From Methanohalophilus halophilus (GTDB taxonomy: Archaea; Halobacteriota; Methanosarcinia; Methanosarcinales; Methanosarcinaceae), in NCBI RefSeq assembly GCF_001889405.1, contig NZ_CP017921.1:1-64000 (forward strand): DNA of 64,000 nucleotides, written 5' to 3'. Both the position numbers and the translations under genes were made by a program. The notes beneath the pieces are model-generated. The model did no database searches. It was not told the DNA's origin and saw only the letters and a list, made by a program, of their open reading frames with translations. Shown here in pieces: positions 17,435-26,458 of the stretch; the stretch's first letter is position 1; the number at the start of each line of letters is the position of its first letter.

Positions 17435-17530
17435 TTAAGGCACAAGCAAGTAAGACTTCTCAAAAACACTGAGGTGGTATAATAGGGTGGTATGAGAAAA
17501 TCGGGCTGAGAAGTCTTACTTGGCCTTTAA
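17435..17530. other. Long hairpin 1 of a structured pair
   Basis: CAAGTAAGACTTCTCA at 17447-17462 pairs perfectly over 16 bp with 17507-17522. TTAAGGC at 17435-17441 pairs with GCCTTTAA at 17523-17530, with one bulged base, extending the stem beyond a 5-base asymmetric bulge. The 44-base loop is purine-rich (GAGGTGG, GGGTGG) and carries a second TGAGAA at 17493-17498 that offers an alternative pairing. There is no coding potential. It may be an ncRNA, a replication or packaging hairpin, or a protein-binding site. Strand is unknown. Confidence 0.5.
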
Positions 17531-17535
17531 TACCA

Positions 17536-17613
17536 GATGGCAAGACATCGTAAAAAAGCAGTTTGGGGTATGGTGGTGGTACGATAGGAAGGCTGCTTTT
17601 AGTCTTGCCCATC
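17536..17613. other. Hairpin 2 of a structured pair, possible pseudoknot
   Basis: GATGGCAAGAC at 17536-17546 pairs with 17602-17613 with one bulged base, and AAAAGCAG at 17554-17561 pairs with CTGCTTTT at 17593-17600. ATCGTA at 17547-17552 is also the reverse complement of TACGAT at 17580-17585, which would form a pseudoknot or an alternative fold with the inner stem. The loop GGGGTATGGTGGTGGTACG resembles the loop of hairpin 1, so the two look like diverged copies. Confidence 0.5.
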
Positions 17614-17668
17614 AATCTCATTATTATTTTGCTTACTCTATTAAACTAATTCGTTATGTAATTTGATG

Positions 17669-17695
17669 AGTAACAGTGTATACAATTGTTGAATA
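17669..17695 (+). repeat. Direct repeat, right copy
   Basis: This is the second copy of the 27-base repeat at 17294-17320, with two mismatches. It includes the palindrome TGTATACA and lies 60 bases beyond the 3' end of the integrase gene. It could be an integrase arm-type site, a repressor operator, or the trace of a duplication that enclosed the hairpins. Confidence 0.75.
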
Positions 17696-17755
17696 GTACT
17701 CCTTATTCAGATTTTATGGAAATAATTCACCTATCTAAAATAACATTTAAATACA

Positions 17756-18901
17756 TTATTTAAAGTTCCTGAATAACTTCATGATACGTGGATCCTGCTC
17801 GACAAGGTCCATGACATATTCTGCTAGTTCTTCCCTTTTTTCATCTGCATTGATTGCAGTTTCTATATTGAGTGCAGCACCGCATTGACTGCAATACTCA
17901 TAAGTAGGTCCGTTGTTGAATTTACATCGAGGGCAGGTAATAGTTTTTAAATCTGGTTCTTTCTTTTCTTCTTTAATTCCATACATATTCAAAATGGCGT
18001 TATCTACATCTCCCCCGGAAAGATGAATGTATGTTGCAGGCATGTTCGATCCATTTACCCATCCCAGATGCTTTTCCATTTGTGCCTGAGTTAAGTGTTT
18101 GGCCAATTCTGTACTTCTGGCATGTCTTAACATGTGTAAATAGATTCTTTTCTCAATTCCTGCTCTTTTTGCTGCTCGTTTCAAAACAGCAGAAAGTGCT
18201 GCATGCTTCATTGGTTTATTAACATCTTTACCCGCTAAGGTAATCCATAATGGTGCATGGCTATTTTTTCTGAATGGATGAATGGAAATCCATTCCATCA
18301 GGTAAGGTACACAAAAAGTTACTCTAATTCTTCTCCTTCCGGTTTTACCATCCACTTGCAGGACTGCACCATATTTATCAGGTTCAACATGGCCGATTAA
18401 TAGTTCTCCTATTTCAGCAGCCCTTCCCCCGGCATCATAAAAAGTTGCTATAATTGCTCGGTCTCTGACATTTTTTCTATTTTCAATCATTCGCATTATT
18501 TCAGATTCAGTAGGAAGTTCATAAGGCATGTTTCTTTTAGGCCTCTTAATGCGAATCCATTTCACATATTCTGGATCTTCATTATTTCCTTCATACCATC
18601 TGAAATAACGTCTGATAGCAATTTTATAATCGTGTTTGGTCCATTCGCTCAAGTCACTTCTTTCAATGTTAGTTACAACCTTCTCCAGGTTTGAAGTGGA
18701 AGGATTCTCTAATTTCAATTCCCATCGAGTAGTAAGAGTATAAAGTTGACTCAGATATTTCATTACTCTAACTGTTTTTAACCCCTCTGCAAACATTCGA
18801 TTCTCAAATTTAAAAAGTAATTTTTTGTATGATTCGTTAATATCACTTCTTCGAATCTTTTGTTCGACATTCGTTAATGTCTTTTCATGGTTGTGTATCA
18901 T
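17756..18901 (-). CDS. Tyrosine recombinase/integrase with C-terminal zinc ribbon
   Basis: This is a site-specific recombinase of 381 aa from the ATG at 18901, which has GGAG eight bases upstream. Residues about 10-105 form a SAM-like core-binding domain. The catalytic set is visible: R160 (GGRAAEIGEL), H256 and R259 (HMLRH), W281 (GW) and Y291 (PATYIHLS). A zinc ribbon follows (C323, C326, C337, C340; CPRCKF and CSQCGAAL), a common addition in archaeal integrases. The gene reads away from tRNA-Thr, whose 3' end is 76 bases upstream of the start, the typical position for an integrase at its tRNA target. It appears intact, although other cargo is degraded. Confidence 0.9.
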   Translation of the reverse strand: MIHNHEKTLTNVEQKIRRSDINESYKKLLFKFENRMFAEGLKTVRVMKYLSQLYTLTTRWELKLENPSTSNLEKVVTNIERSDLSEWTKHDYKIAIRRYFRWYEGNNEDPEYVKWIRIKRPKRNMPYELPTESEIMRMIENRKNVRDRAIIATFYDAGGRAAEIGELLIGHVEPDKYGAVLQVDGKTGRRRIRVTFCVPYLMEWISIHPFRKNSHAPLWITLAGKDVNKPMKHAALSAVLKRAAKRAGIEKRIYLHMLRHARSTELAKHLTQAQMEKHLGWVNGSNMPATYIHLSGGDVDNAILNMYGIKEEKKEPDLKTITCPRCKFNNGPTYEYCSQCGAALNIETAINADEKREELAEYVMDLVEQDPRIMKLFRNFK

Positions 18902-18976
18902 GATCACCACTCCACTTTACAAAAAATAGTCTAACCCTAGCAGAGTGAAAGTAACGGATTTGAACAAAAGTCCGAT

Positions 18977-19048
18977 AGCCGTCGGGGGGATTCGAACCCC
19001 CGGCCTGCTGATTACGAATCAGCCGCTATACCACTAAGCCACGACGGC
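18977..19048 (-). tRNA. tRNA-Thr (CGU anticodon)
   Basis: The 72-base cloverleaf on the minus strand starts GCCGTCGTGGC and ends CGACGGCT. The acceptor stem pairs over seven bases, the anticodon stem GCTGA/TCAGC encloses TTCGTAA (anticodon CGT), and the T arm is GGGGGTTCGAATCCCCC. U73 as discriminator agrees with archaeal threonine tRNAs. CCA is not encoded. It is the probable integration target of the neighbouring element. Confidence 0.96.
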
Positions 19049-19113
19049 ACAAAGAAGCGTATCCAGATACGGATATTAGGATTTAACCATTTCGCTATTT
19101 TGGCTGCAGAATA

Positions 19114-20109
19114 TCAATTAATCCGCATATCAATACATATATTATACTGATGGGGAGCATACGAGCGGACCGAGCGAGTAGCCAGCACTTCAAAGCTCCT
19201 GCCTGCTTTTTTTGCAGCTTCTTCGATCAGGCAAAGAGAGGGACCAAAAAGATCATCTTCGTGTGCCATTGCGTAATAATGAATAACACCTCTGGGTTTT
19301 GTCAGGGCCACGGCCTCATTAACAAAATCAAAGGCATTGTGAGGCAGGTTCATGATAACATGATCTGCCACCTGCCCCAGCCTATGTGGAAGGCCTCGGG
19401 CGTCTGCCACGAAGGCTTCAACATTATCCAGGCGGTTGATTTCGATGTTTTTTTGCAGATACCCAACTGCTTGCGGGTTTTTATCAATTGCATACACATA
19501 ACCACATTTTTTGGCCGCCGGGATACTGTAGGGACCCACACCTGCAAACATATCCACAACTACATCTCCCGGTTTCAACTGCAAAACCACCCGTTGTCTT
19601 TCTGTGGAAAGTCGGGGTGTGAAATAAACCTTCGCGATATCCACCAGATACCTGCATCCATGGTCCCGGTGCACCGTCTCTGTCCTGTCTTCTCCGGCAA
19701 CCAGCCTGAAACTGCGTACCCGGAATTCCCCTGTGATTCCTGACTCCTCCTGTAAAACCACACGCAGGCTCTTTCTAAATTCCAGTAGGGCCCGGGCAAC
19801 CTTTTCAGGTTCCTCTTCATCAGCATCAATAATTGCAATATCCCCCACTATTTCAAAAGAGGGAGAAAAACCAAGCAAACTTTCGGGGGTGACCTGTTTC
19901 TTATTGGGTTGCAGGTCATGTGTGACCAATTCTGCCACATGGGGAAGATTTAAACAGACATCTACCGGACAATCGTCCATAACAGGTACATACAGACAGT
20001 CATCATCCGCAGATAGCCTGTATGAATTATCCAGTAAGTCCATTTCTGCCAGTGCCTGCCTGACAGGCTCTCCAAACCGTTTTTTCACTTTCACACACAA
20101 ACGTTCCAT
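19114..20109 (-). CDS. trm5: tRNA (guanine37-N1)-methyltransferase Trm5
   Basis: This class I SAM enzyme methylates N1 of G37 next to the anticodon, preventing frameshifting. The 331-aa protein has an N-terminal RNA-binding part and a Rossmann core. The SAM loop is DMFAGVGPYSIPAAKKCG, the acidic ribose-binding stretch is YAIDKNPQAVGYLQKNI, and the Trm5 active-site motif is NLPHNAFDFV. The start at 20109 is preferred because GGGGTGAT lies just upstream and lysE ends at 20114; an upstream in-frame start would overlap lysE. It is the last protein gene of a gar1-tfb-lysE-trm5 run, and tRNA-Thr follows on the same strand. Confidence 0.92.
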   Translation of the reverse strand: MERLCVKVKKRFGEPVRQALAEMDLLDNSYRLSADDDCLYVPVMDDCPVDVCLNLPHVAELVTHDLQPNKKQVTPESLLGFSPSFEIVGDIAIIDADEEEPEKVARALLEFRKSLRVVLQEESGITGEFRVRSFRLVAGEDRTETVHRDHGCRYLVDIAKVYFTPRLSTERQRVVLQLKPGDVVVDMFAGVGPYSIPAAKKCGYVYAIDKNPQAVGYLQKNIEINRLDNVEAFVADARGLPHRLGQVADHVIMNLPHNAFDFVNEAVALTKPRGVIHYYAMAHEDDLFGPSLCLIEEAAKKAGRSFEVLATRSVRSYAPHQYNICIDMRIN

Positions 20110-20113
20110 TAAA

Positions 20114-20725
20114 TCACCCCAGGGCAAACCAGATACCAAATCCCATCAGGAAAACCCCGCAACATGCAAGGACACTTCTATATACAGTTCCCGAAAAGAA
20201 ACTTCTCGTCTTGCTAAGAGATGTGGAAACAAAGGTAAACCAGCCAAGGTCAGCCATCCAGTGTCCGACTACAAACATCACAGCAGCAAATATACCTATC
20301 TCCATTCCCCGGAGCACAAGTGCACTCCCCGCAGCCAGCCACCATATCCAGAAATAAGGATTAGAAGCCGAAGTTAGTATACCTGCAGAAACAGGGTTTG
20401 CAAGAACTCCACCGGATAAACCTGAATCAATAAACGTGTTCCGGGACTGTATTATCGTAAGTAAACCAAATACAACAAGTACCAGACCCCCTACAAAAGA
20501 TATAACGGACATTTCCCTGTCCCCGATAATCGATGTAAAACCCAGCACAATAAAAATACAAATTAAAAATTCAATCAAAGCATGGCCAAGGACAACTTCA
20601 GGTCCTGCCCTCCACCCTTTTTTCAAAGAACCTTCAATGGTGGCAAAAAGCATCGGTCCTGGAACAAGTGCTCCTGTAAGACCTACTGCGAATCCCACAA
20701 ACAGCATGTCCAGTATTGCAAGCAT
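20114..20725 (-). CDS. LysE/RhtB family exporter
   Basis: This 203-aa integral membrane protein has about six helices. The LysE-family start is visible in FAVGLTGALVPGPMLFATI, followed by GWRAGPEVVLGHALIEF. Relatives export lysine, threonine, homoserine or cations; the substrate here is unknown. The stop is four bases from the trm5 start, indicating co-transcription. Its place between tfb and trm5 does not reveal a functional tie. Confidence 0.87.
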   Translation of the reverse strand: MLAILDMLFVGFAVGLTGALVPGPMLFATIEGSLKKGWRAGPEVVLGHALIEFLICIFIVLGFTSIIGDREMSVISFVGGLVLVVFGLLTIIQSRNTFIDSGLSGGVLANPVSAGILTSASNPYFWIWWLAAGSALVLRGMEIGIFAAVMFVVGHWMADLGWFTFVSTSLSKTRSFFSGTVYRSVLACCGVFLMGFGIWFALG

Positions 20726-20775
20726 GGATAGGAAAGAAAAGAAGTTGGAGGATATTAAAATTATCCTTCCAAACT

Positions 20776-21789
20776 TTAGAGGATTATCTCAATATCGAGT
20801 TCCTCTGCAAGTTCCTTATACCGGTTACGTATAGTAACTTCTGTCACACCTGCCACGTCTGCAACCTCACGCTGTGTGCGGCGTTCCCCGCACAGGATAG
20901 AGGCAATGTAGATAGCCGCAGCAGCAACACCTGTAGGCCCACGTCCGCTTGTTAATTCTTTCTCCGATGCCTGCCTCAGGATTTCTACACCGCGGGATTG
21001 TACCTCGCCTTTCAGGCTTAGGCCCGAACAGAACCTGGGCACGTAATCTATCGGAGAAGTAGGCATTAGTTTGAGGGACAATTCCCTTGAAATGAAACGG
21101 TATGTCCTACCAATTTCTTTCCTGCTGACCCTGGATACTTCTCCAATCTCATCCAGTGTCCTTGGAACACTGCACTGCCTGCATGCCGCATACAGAGCAG
21201 CTGCGGCAACACCTTCAATACTGCGGCCACGAATCAGGTTCTTGTCAACCGCTTTCCTGTAAACAACAGCTGCTGTTTCACGAACCGTCCTGGGAAGACC
21301 AAGGGCTGAGGCCATCCTGTCAAGTTCTGAAAGAGCAAATGCCAGGTTTCGTTCCGTTGCATTGCTTACACGGATACGTCTCTGCCATTTCCTCAAACGA
21401 TACAGTTGGGCACGATTTTTGGATGATATAGACTTTCCATAAGAATCACGGTTTCTCCAATCTATCATTGTGGAGAGACCCTTATCATGTATCGTGTAGG
21501 TCATCGGCGCACCCACACGGGAGCGCTTCATCCTCTGGTCATGGTCAAAAGCCCGCCATTCAGGTCCTTCATCTACAAAATCAGCATCGACTACTAAACC
21601 ACAATCCGCACATACAAGTTCTGCACGTTCGTAATCCTGTTCAAGATTGCGGCTACCACACTCAGGGCACTCAAGTGCCTTATTCTCTACATCAGTATTC
21701 TTTTCCTTCTCACGACGTGCTTTTATCATAGCACGCATTTTTTCTCGTTCGGAAGTGTCTGAATACCTTACCCTTTCAACTTCTACCAT
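20776..21789 (-). CDS. tfb: Transcription initiation factor TFB (TFIIB homologue)
   Basis: TFB bridges TATA-bound TBP and RNA polymerase and recognises the BRE. The 337-aa protein has an N-terminal zinc ribbon ([20 protein letters not shown] then CADCGLV), a B-finger/linker region around [21 protein letters not shown], and two cyclin folds. The cyclin repeats contain [18 protein letters not shown] and [14 protein letters not shown], and the last helix-turn-helix contains [20 protein letters not shown]. All parts are intact. gar1 lies 47 bases upstream on the same strand, a pairing seen in many archaea. Confidence 0.96.
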   Translation of the reverse strand: MVEVERVRYSDTSEREKMRAMIKARREKEKNTDVENKALECPECGSRNLEQDYERAELVCADCGLVVDADFVDEGPEWRAFDHDQRMKRSRVGAPMTYTIHDKGLSTMIDWRNRDSYGKSISSKNRAQLYRLRKWQRRIRVSNATERNLAFALSELDRMASALGLPRTVRETAAVVYRKAVDKNLIRGRSIEGVAAAALYAACRQCSVPRTLDEIGEVSRVSRKEIGRTYRFISRELSLKLMPTSPIDYVPRFCSGLSLKGEVQSRGVEILRQASEKELTSGRGPTGVAAAAIYIASILCGERRTQREVADVAGVTEVTIRNRYKELAEELDIEIIL

Positions 21790-21836
21790 GTATTGGACCT
21801 CTGATTAAAATCACGGAATAAAAATGTAAACATTAA

Positions 21837-22097
21837 TTATTTGACATACACCTTTTCTCGAATCCAGTTTTTTATCTTCGAATCTGGTACGTCACTAAAA
21901 ATTTTGACTACAACATAAGGCCGGGCAGCCGGGCCTATTACATCGGAAACTTTGCCAATTCTTGCAACCTTCTTGTCCAGAACTGCCGACCCTTTCCTGG
22001 GCAAATCTTTTATATTACAGGAAGACATGCTTTCGGAGCCTTTAACTATAAGTTTCCTGCCACCTATCAGGTGGGACACTACTCCAAGCCTTTTCAT
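21837..22097 (-). CDS. gar1: H/ACA RNP protein Gar1
   Basis: This 86-aa Gar1-type beta-barrel protein belongs to the H/ACA guide RNP that turns uridine into pseudouridine in rRNA together with Cbf5, Nop10 and L7Ae. Landmarks are MKRLGVVSHLIGGRKLIVKG, the Gar1 strand VARIGKVSDVIGPAARPYVVV and the end IREKVYVK. The start could be 22097 or the ATG two codons upstream (22103). GGAA spacing slightly favours 22097. A longer in-frame N-terminus is AT-rich and not conserved-looking. Confidence 0.88.
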   Translation of the reverse strand: MKRLGVVSHLIGGRKLIVKGSESMSSCNIKDLPRKGSAVLDKKVARIGKVSDVIGPAARPYVVVKIFSDVPDSKIKNWIREKVYVK

Positions 22098-22371
22098 ATG
22101 CATTTTTCCATTATATAAGGTAATTTGGAAGTATAAATAGATTAAATTGATTATATATAAATGTATCGCAACACCTTTAATAGAAACATATGCTATTCCC
22201 GGGCACAAAATAAAGATTAAAACAAAATTAATTCCCCTGAAATTATTTCATTCTTGCTTCAAAATATGATGCATCGTTAAACCTTAATATAAAATGAACT
22301 ATTGTGTCATCTACTAACAAACAGGACCCTACATATAATCAGGAATCTACATTTCCATGGGAGGAAAGTTA

Positions 22372-25029
22372 GTGGCAGATAAAAAATTCGTTTATCTTTT
22401 TGGAAATAATAAAACCGAAGGAAAAAACAGCATGAAAGATTTGCTGGGTGGTAAAGGCGCAAACCTTGCCGAAATGGCAAACCTGGGTATACCGGTACCT
22501 CCAGGCTTTACAATTACCACCGAAGTGTGTGTGCTCTATACAAAAGACAATCAATATCCATCCGGAATGCTTGAAGAGGTGGATCGGGCTTTACAAAAAC
22601 TCGAAAAAGCAAATAATAAACAATTTGGTGATCCGGACAATCCCCTTCTCCTTTCTGTTCGCTCCGGAGCACGGGTTTCAATGCCTGGAATGATGGATAC
22701 TGTTCTCAATCTCGGCCTAAACGACAAAACTGTCACAGGACTTGCGAAAAAGACATCTAACGAGCGTTTTGCTTATGATAGTTACAGAAGATTCCTGACA
22801 ATGTTCGCAGATGTTGTACTTGGAATACCTACTGAAAATTTTGAAAAGGTAATGGAGTCCCGAAAAAAGGATCTGGATGTAGAACTGGATACCGAACTGG
22901 ACACGGATTCTCTCAAATACCTAGTCGAAAAATTCAAAGCAATAATAAAGGACAATACAGGGAAAGAGTTTCCACAGGATCCCAGAAAACAACTCCAGAT
23001 GGCAATCGATGCTGTATTCAATTCATGGAATAACCAGAGAGCAATAAAATACCGCCGTCTGAATAATATACCTGATAATTGGGGTACTGCTGTAAACGTA
23101 CAGAGCATGGTCTATGGAAACATGGGCGAAAAATCCGGAACCGGCGTGGCATTCACACGTGACCCTGCTACCGGTGAAAAATGCTTCTTCGGCGAGTTCC
23201 TCACAAATGCCCAGGGAGAAGACGTAGTTGCAGGAATACGCACCCCACAACCCATCGAAGCACTCCAGGACAGCATGCCTGAGGTCTACGATAAACTGGT
23301 GGAGATCTACAGGAAACTGGAGAATCACTTCCGGGACATGCAGGACATAGAATTTACCATCCAGGAAGGTAACCTTTACATGCTCCAGACAAGAACCGGT
23401 AAGCGGACTGCAAAAGCAGCTATCAGAATAGCCGTGGAAATGGAAAAAGAAGGCCTCATTGATAAAGAAATCGCAGTATCACGTATCGAAGCTTCACAGA
23501 TAGATAAAGTCCTCCATCCAATGATAGATCCTGATGCAAATCTCGATGTAATTGCTACAGGATTACCGGCATCCCCAGGTGCAGCAGTCGGAAAGGTTGT
23601 ATTCACAGCAGAGGAAGCCGAAGAGAAATCCAAGGAAGGAAAACAGACCATTCTTGTGCGTACCGAAACCTCACCGGAGGATATCGGAGGAATGGCAGCT
23701 TCTGAAGGTGTACTCACTGTTCGCGGTGGAATGACATCCCACGCAGCAGTTGTTGCCAGAGGAATGGGTAAACCATGTGTTGCCGGTTGTGGCGAAATTA
23801 CAATCGATATGGACAAAAAAGAATTCACCAATGGGAAGGTTACTGTAAAAGAAGGAGACGATATAACTATCGACGGCAGCACAGGAGAAGTCATACTTGG
23901 AGAAGTCAAACTAATTTCCCCCGAACTGAGTGGTGAACTTGATACCATCCTGGGATGGGCTGACAATATCAGATCCATAAATGTCAGATCCAATGCCGAT
24001 ACTCCTCATGATGCAACGGTAGCAAGGGAATTCGGAGCTGAAGGGATTGGCCTTTGCCGTACAGAGCACATGTTTTTTGGAGAGGAAAGAATTCCTGTTG
24101 TTCGTGAAATGATAATGGCAGAAAGCAGTCAGGAAAGGAAAAAGGCACTTGAAAAATTGCTTCCAATGCAAAAGGAAGACTTTACCGGAATATTCCGTGC
24201 AATGGAAGGCTATCCTGTTACAATCAGATTGCTTGATCCTCCACTTCACGAATTCCTTCCCAACCATGAGGAACTCACGGAAAAACTACGCGAACTGAAA
24301 ACTAAGGGCGCCAAACAATCAGAGATAGCTGAAGTAAACCGACTGATAGGCGGAGTAGAATCACTCAAAGAAGTCAATCCGATGCTTGGCCACCGTGGAT
24401 GCCGCCTTGGCATTACTTATCCGGAAGTGTACGAGATGCAGGTCAAAGCTATTATTGAAGCAGCATGTGACCTGAAAAAGGAAGGACTTGAAATTGTACC
24501 TGAAATAATGATCCCACTGGTCAGCCATGTCAATGAACTCAAGGTAATCAAGGAAACAGTGAAATCGGCTGCACAGGAAGTAATGGATTGTGACGGTTCA
24601 ACCATCGATTATCTAGTGGGAACAATGATAGAATTGCCAAGAGCAGCCCTTACTGCAGACCGTATAGCTGAAGAGGCCGAATTTTTCTCCTTTGGCACCA
24701 ATGATCTTACCCAGACAACCTTCGGTTTCAGCAGGGATGATGCAGGTAAGTTCCTCCCATCCTATATAGAGAACAATATACTGGAGCAGGATCCTTTCGC
24801 AGTACTTGATCAGGACGGAGTAGGTGAACTTGTCAAGATCGGTATTGAGAAAGGCAGAAACACAAATAGTAAACTCAAGATTGGTATTTGTGGAGAACAC
24901 GGCGGAGAACCGGCTTCTGTAAAATATGGCCATAACGTGGGACTTAATTATGTAAGTTGTTCACCATTCCGTGTTCCAATTGCAAGACTGGCAGCAGCCC
25001 AGGCCGTGATCGAAAACAAAAATAAATAA
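22372..25029 (+). CDS. ppdK: Pyruvate, phosphate dikinase
   Basis: This enzyme interconverts pyruvate, ATP and phosphate with PEP, AMP and PPi. The N-terminal ATP-grasp domain begins VYLFGNNKTEGKNSMKDLLG and includes LLSVRSGARVSMPGMMDTVL. The phosphohistidine swivel is GGMTSHAAVVARGMGKPCVAG. The C-terminal PEP-binding barrel carries GLCRTEHMFF and the active-site cysteine IGICGEHGGEP. The GTG at 22372 is chosen because GGGAGG sits seven bases upstream and overlaps the alternative ATG at 22357. Length (885 aa) is standard. In a methanogen it feeds gluconeogenesis from pyruvate, alongside the pyruvate carboxylase genes in this window. Confidence 0.96.
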   Translation: MADKKFVYLFGNNKTEGKNSMKDLLGGKGANLAEMANLGIPVPPGFTITTEVCVLYTKDNQYPSGMLEEVDRALQKLEKANNKQFGDPDNPLLLSVRSGARVSMPGMMDTVLNLGLNDKTVTGLAKKTSNERFAYDSYRRFLTMFADVVLGIPTENFEKVMESRKKDLDVELDTELDTDSLKYLVEKFKAIIKDNTGKEFPQDPRKQLQMAIDAVFNSWNNQRAIKYRRLNNIPDNWGTAVNVQSMVYGNMGEKSGTGVAFTRDPATGEKCFFGEFLTNAQGEDVVAGIRTPQPIEALQDSMPEVYDKLVEIYRKLENHFRDMQDIEFTIQEGNLYMLQTRTGKRTAKAAIRIAVEMEKEGLIDKEIAVSRIEASQIDKVLHPMIDPDANLDVIATGLPASPGAAVGKVVFTAEEAEEKSKEGKQTILVRTETSPEDIGGMAASEGVLTVRGGMTSHAAVVARGMGKPCVAGCGEITIDMDKKEFTNGKVTVKEGDDITIDGSTGEVILGEVKLISPELSGELDTILGWADNIRSINVRSNADTPHDATVAREFGAEGIGLCRTEHMFFGEERIPVVREMIMAESSQERKKALEKLLPMQKEDFTGIFRAMEGYPVTIRLLDPPLHEFLPNHEELTEKLRELKTKGAKQSEIAEVNRLIGGVESLKEVNPMLGHRGCRLGITYPEVYEMQVKAIIEAACDLKKEGLEIVPEIMIPLVSHVNELKVIKETVKSAAQEVMDCDGSTIDYLVGTMIELPRAALTADRIAEEAEFFSFGTNDLTQTTFGFSRDDAGKFLPSYIENNILEQDPFAVLDQDGVGELVKIGIEKGRNTNSKLKIGICGEHGGEPASVKYGHNVGLNYVSCSPFRVPIARLAAAQAVIENKNK

Positions 25030-25045
25030 AACAAAAAAGAAGAGA

Positions 25046-25939
25046 TCAGAGGGGCAATGCTCCAAAGTTCTCTTCATATCTTTTTTTCATAGCACCCCAT
25101 GTTGGCAGATTGGTCTGGCATCCAACACATTCCACTTCAAATGAAGCAACTGTTGCACCTATTTTGCCACATACCTCAAAGGGTAGGCCTTTGCTGAAAG
25201 CCAAAAGGAATCCCGCTCTGTAACCATCTCCCGCCCCGGTGGGGTCCACAGCTTTTACAGATACGATGGGGATATCGATTTTTTTATCTTTACAATATAT
25301 CTTACTTCCACTGGAATCACAGGTGACTACAATAGTTGAAATGGATTTCTTCAGGTCATTAAAAGACCTTCCAGTCATCTCTTTTACACGCTTGACCTCA
25401 TGGATATTGGCAAAGAGAATATCCGTATTATCCAGTATGGTAACCAGATGCTCTTTCGAGTAAGTAACCAGATCCTGGCCAGGATCAAAAGAAACAAACT
25501 CTGATTTCTGAGCCACCCGGGCATTGAAACTTGCCTCAGAGGTTGCCAGATGGACAAAATCCAGCGCTGGAGCTTCCACATCCGGCAACTTTGAAGATGA
25601 ACCCCAGTAAAAGTAGGATGATTGGTTATGATTTGGGTCAGTATAGACAAAAGCTTTGGTACTTTCCTCACCTTCTATATGATACAGGAGAGAAAGATCA
25701 ACACCCAGATTATTCAGATGTTGCTCATAGCCGCTTGTGGAAAAATCATCTCCCACAGCAGCAACCAGACGGGAGTTACCGCCCAACTGCGCCATTGCTG
25801 CGGCAATATTGGCAGCACCCCCTCCGAAAAGTACTTCATAGCTTGTTATCGGATAGGATTCATTGGGTGAAGCGATATGTTCTACTTCAAAAAGATAATC
25901 CAATGCCGCATGTCCTACAACATCTATGGGGGCCGACAT
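25046..25939 (-). CDS. PfkB family carbohydrate/nucleoside kinase
   Basis: This 297-aa ribokinase-fold kinase has the N-terminal PfkB signature (FGGGAANIAAAMAQLG) and the C-terminal signature DPTGAGDGYRAGFLLAF with its catalytic aspartate. The TFAS/anion-hole region is VDPTGAGD. The substrate is not evident; archaeal PfkB proteins act on ribose, nucleosides or ADP-dependent sugars. AGGAGGTCTA directly precedes the ATG at 25939. It follows the UPF0212 gene by 13 bases on the same strand. Its 3' end converges with ppdK 16 bases away. Confidence 0.88.
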   Translation of the reverse strand: MSAPIDVVGHAALDYLFEVEHIASPNESYPITSYEVLFGGGAANIAAAMAQLGGNSRLVAAVGDDFSTSGYEQHLNNLGVDLSLLYHIEGEESTKAFVYTDPNHNQSSYFYWGSSSKLPDVEAPALDFVHLATSEASFNARVAQKSEFVSFDPGQDLVTYSKEHLVTILDNTDILFANIHEVKRVKEMTGRSFNDLKKSISTIVVTCDSSGSKIYCKDKKIDIPIVSVKAVDPTGAGDGYRAGFLLAFSKGLPFEVCGKIGATVASFEVECVGCQTNLPTWGAMKKRYEENFGALPL

Positions 25940-25952
25940 TAGACCTCCTACT

Positions 25953-26297
25953 TCATCTGACAAATTCTTCAACATCTATTACAGTAAGAGGTACATCCCT
26001 CAAGGTCCTTCCAATGACCGATTTGGCAATACGGGAAGCATGTTCGTCACTTTCAGCATCAAAAACTTTCATTTCCAGGATAAGGCCGACGATACCGGTA
26101 TTTGCTGCTATGAAAACACTACTAAAAGGTTCATTACAGGCAGGACAGAAAGTAGAGCCCACATCAACTTCAACAAAATCAAGTTGGGGATTGAGCCTCT
26201 TTCCGGCTTCAGCAATTGCTACACCAATGGCATCATCTGCGCTTTTCACATCCCTTACCAACCAGGCGGCTTCAAGGGTTACATGATAACTCGGCAT
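25953..26297 (-). CDS. UPF0212 (DUF555) archaeal protein
   Basis: This 114-aa protein matches UPF0212, an archaea-only family of unknown role. Visible features are the start [17 protein letters not shown], a CPAC pair in [12 protein letters not shown] that may bind metal, and the end [11 protein letters not shown]. It is immediately followed by the PfkB kinase gene. The 161 bases between it and the DUF357 gene are AT-rich, with no further gene. Confidence 0.87.
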   Translation of the reverse strand: MPSYHVTLEAAWLVRDVKSADDAIGVAIAEAGKRLNPQLDFVEVDVGSTFCPACNEPFSSVFIAANTGIVGLILEMKVFDAESDEHASRIAKSVIGRTLRDVPLTVIDVEEFVR

Positions 26298-26458
26298 ACT
26301 TTTCGTCTCCAGGTTTAAAACTTCTACATTCTCTCAAATTAAAACATCGCCATCAAAACTAATAAGCACAAATAGTATATTAAGCAATAAACTCAGTCAT
26401 ATTCGTTTCACTTATATTAATTCTCTGCTTAAATCGAATTTGAATAAGTAATGACAGA

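Larger units (their letters stand above)
16260..18977. mobile_element. Remnant of an integrated element at tRNA-Thr
   Basis: This AT-rich island is bounded on the right by the 3' end of tRNA-Thr and on the left, approximately, by the ZIP gene. It contains a tyrosine integrase next to the tRNA, a hairpin array with flanking direct repeats, a truncated Zot-like ATPase and a small membrane-protein gene. This is the arrangement expected of a virus or plasmid integrated at a tRNA 3' end. I did not find a second copy of the tRNA end, so the left boundary is a guess and the element is probably incomplete. A Zot-like ATPase with a tiny membrane protein recalls inoviruses, reported in methanogens. That assignment is inference. 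Confidence 0.55.

Noticed and set aside
25531-26286. Forward 251-codon frame opposite the PfkB and UPF0212 genes
   Set aside because: It spans two conserved reverse genes and their junction, and has no recognisable motif.
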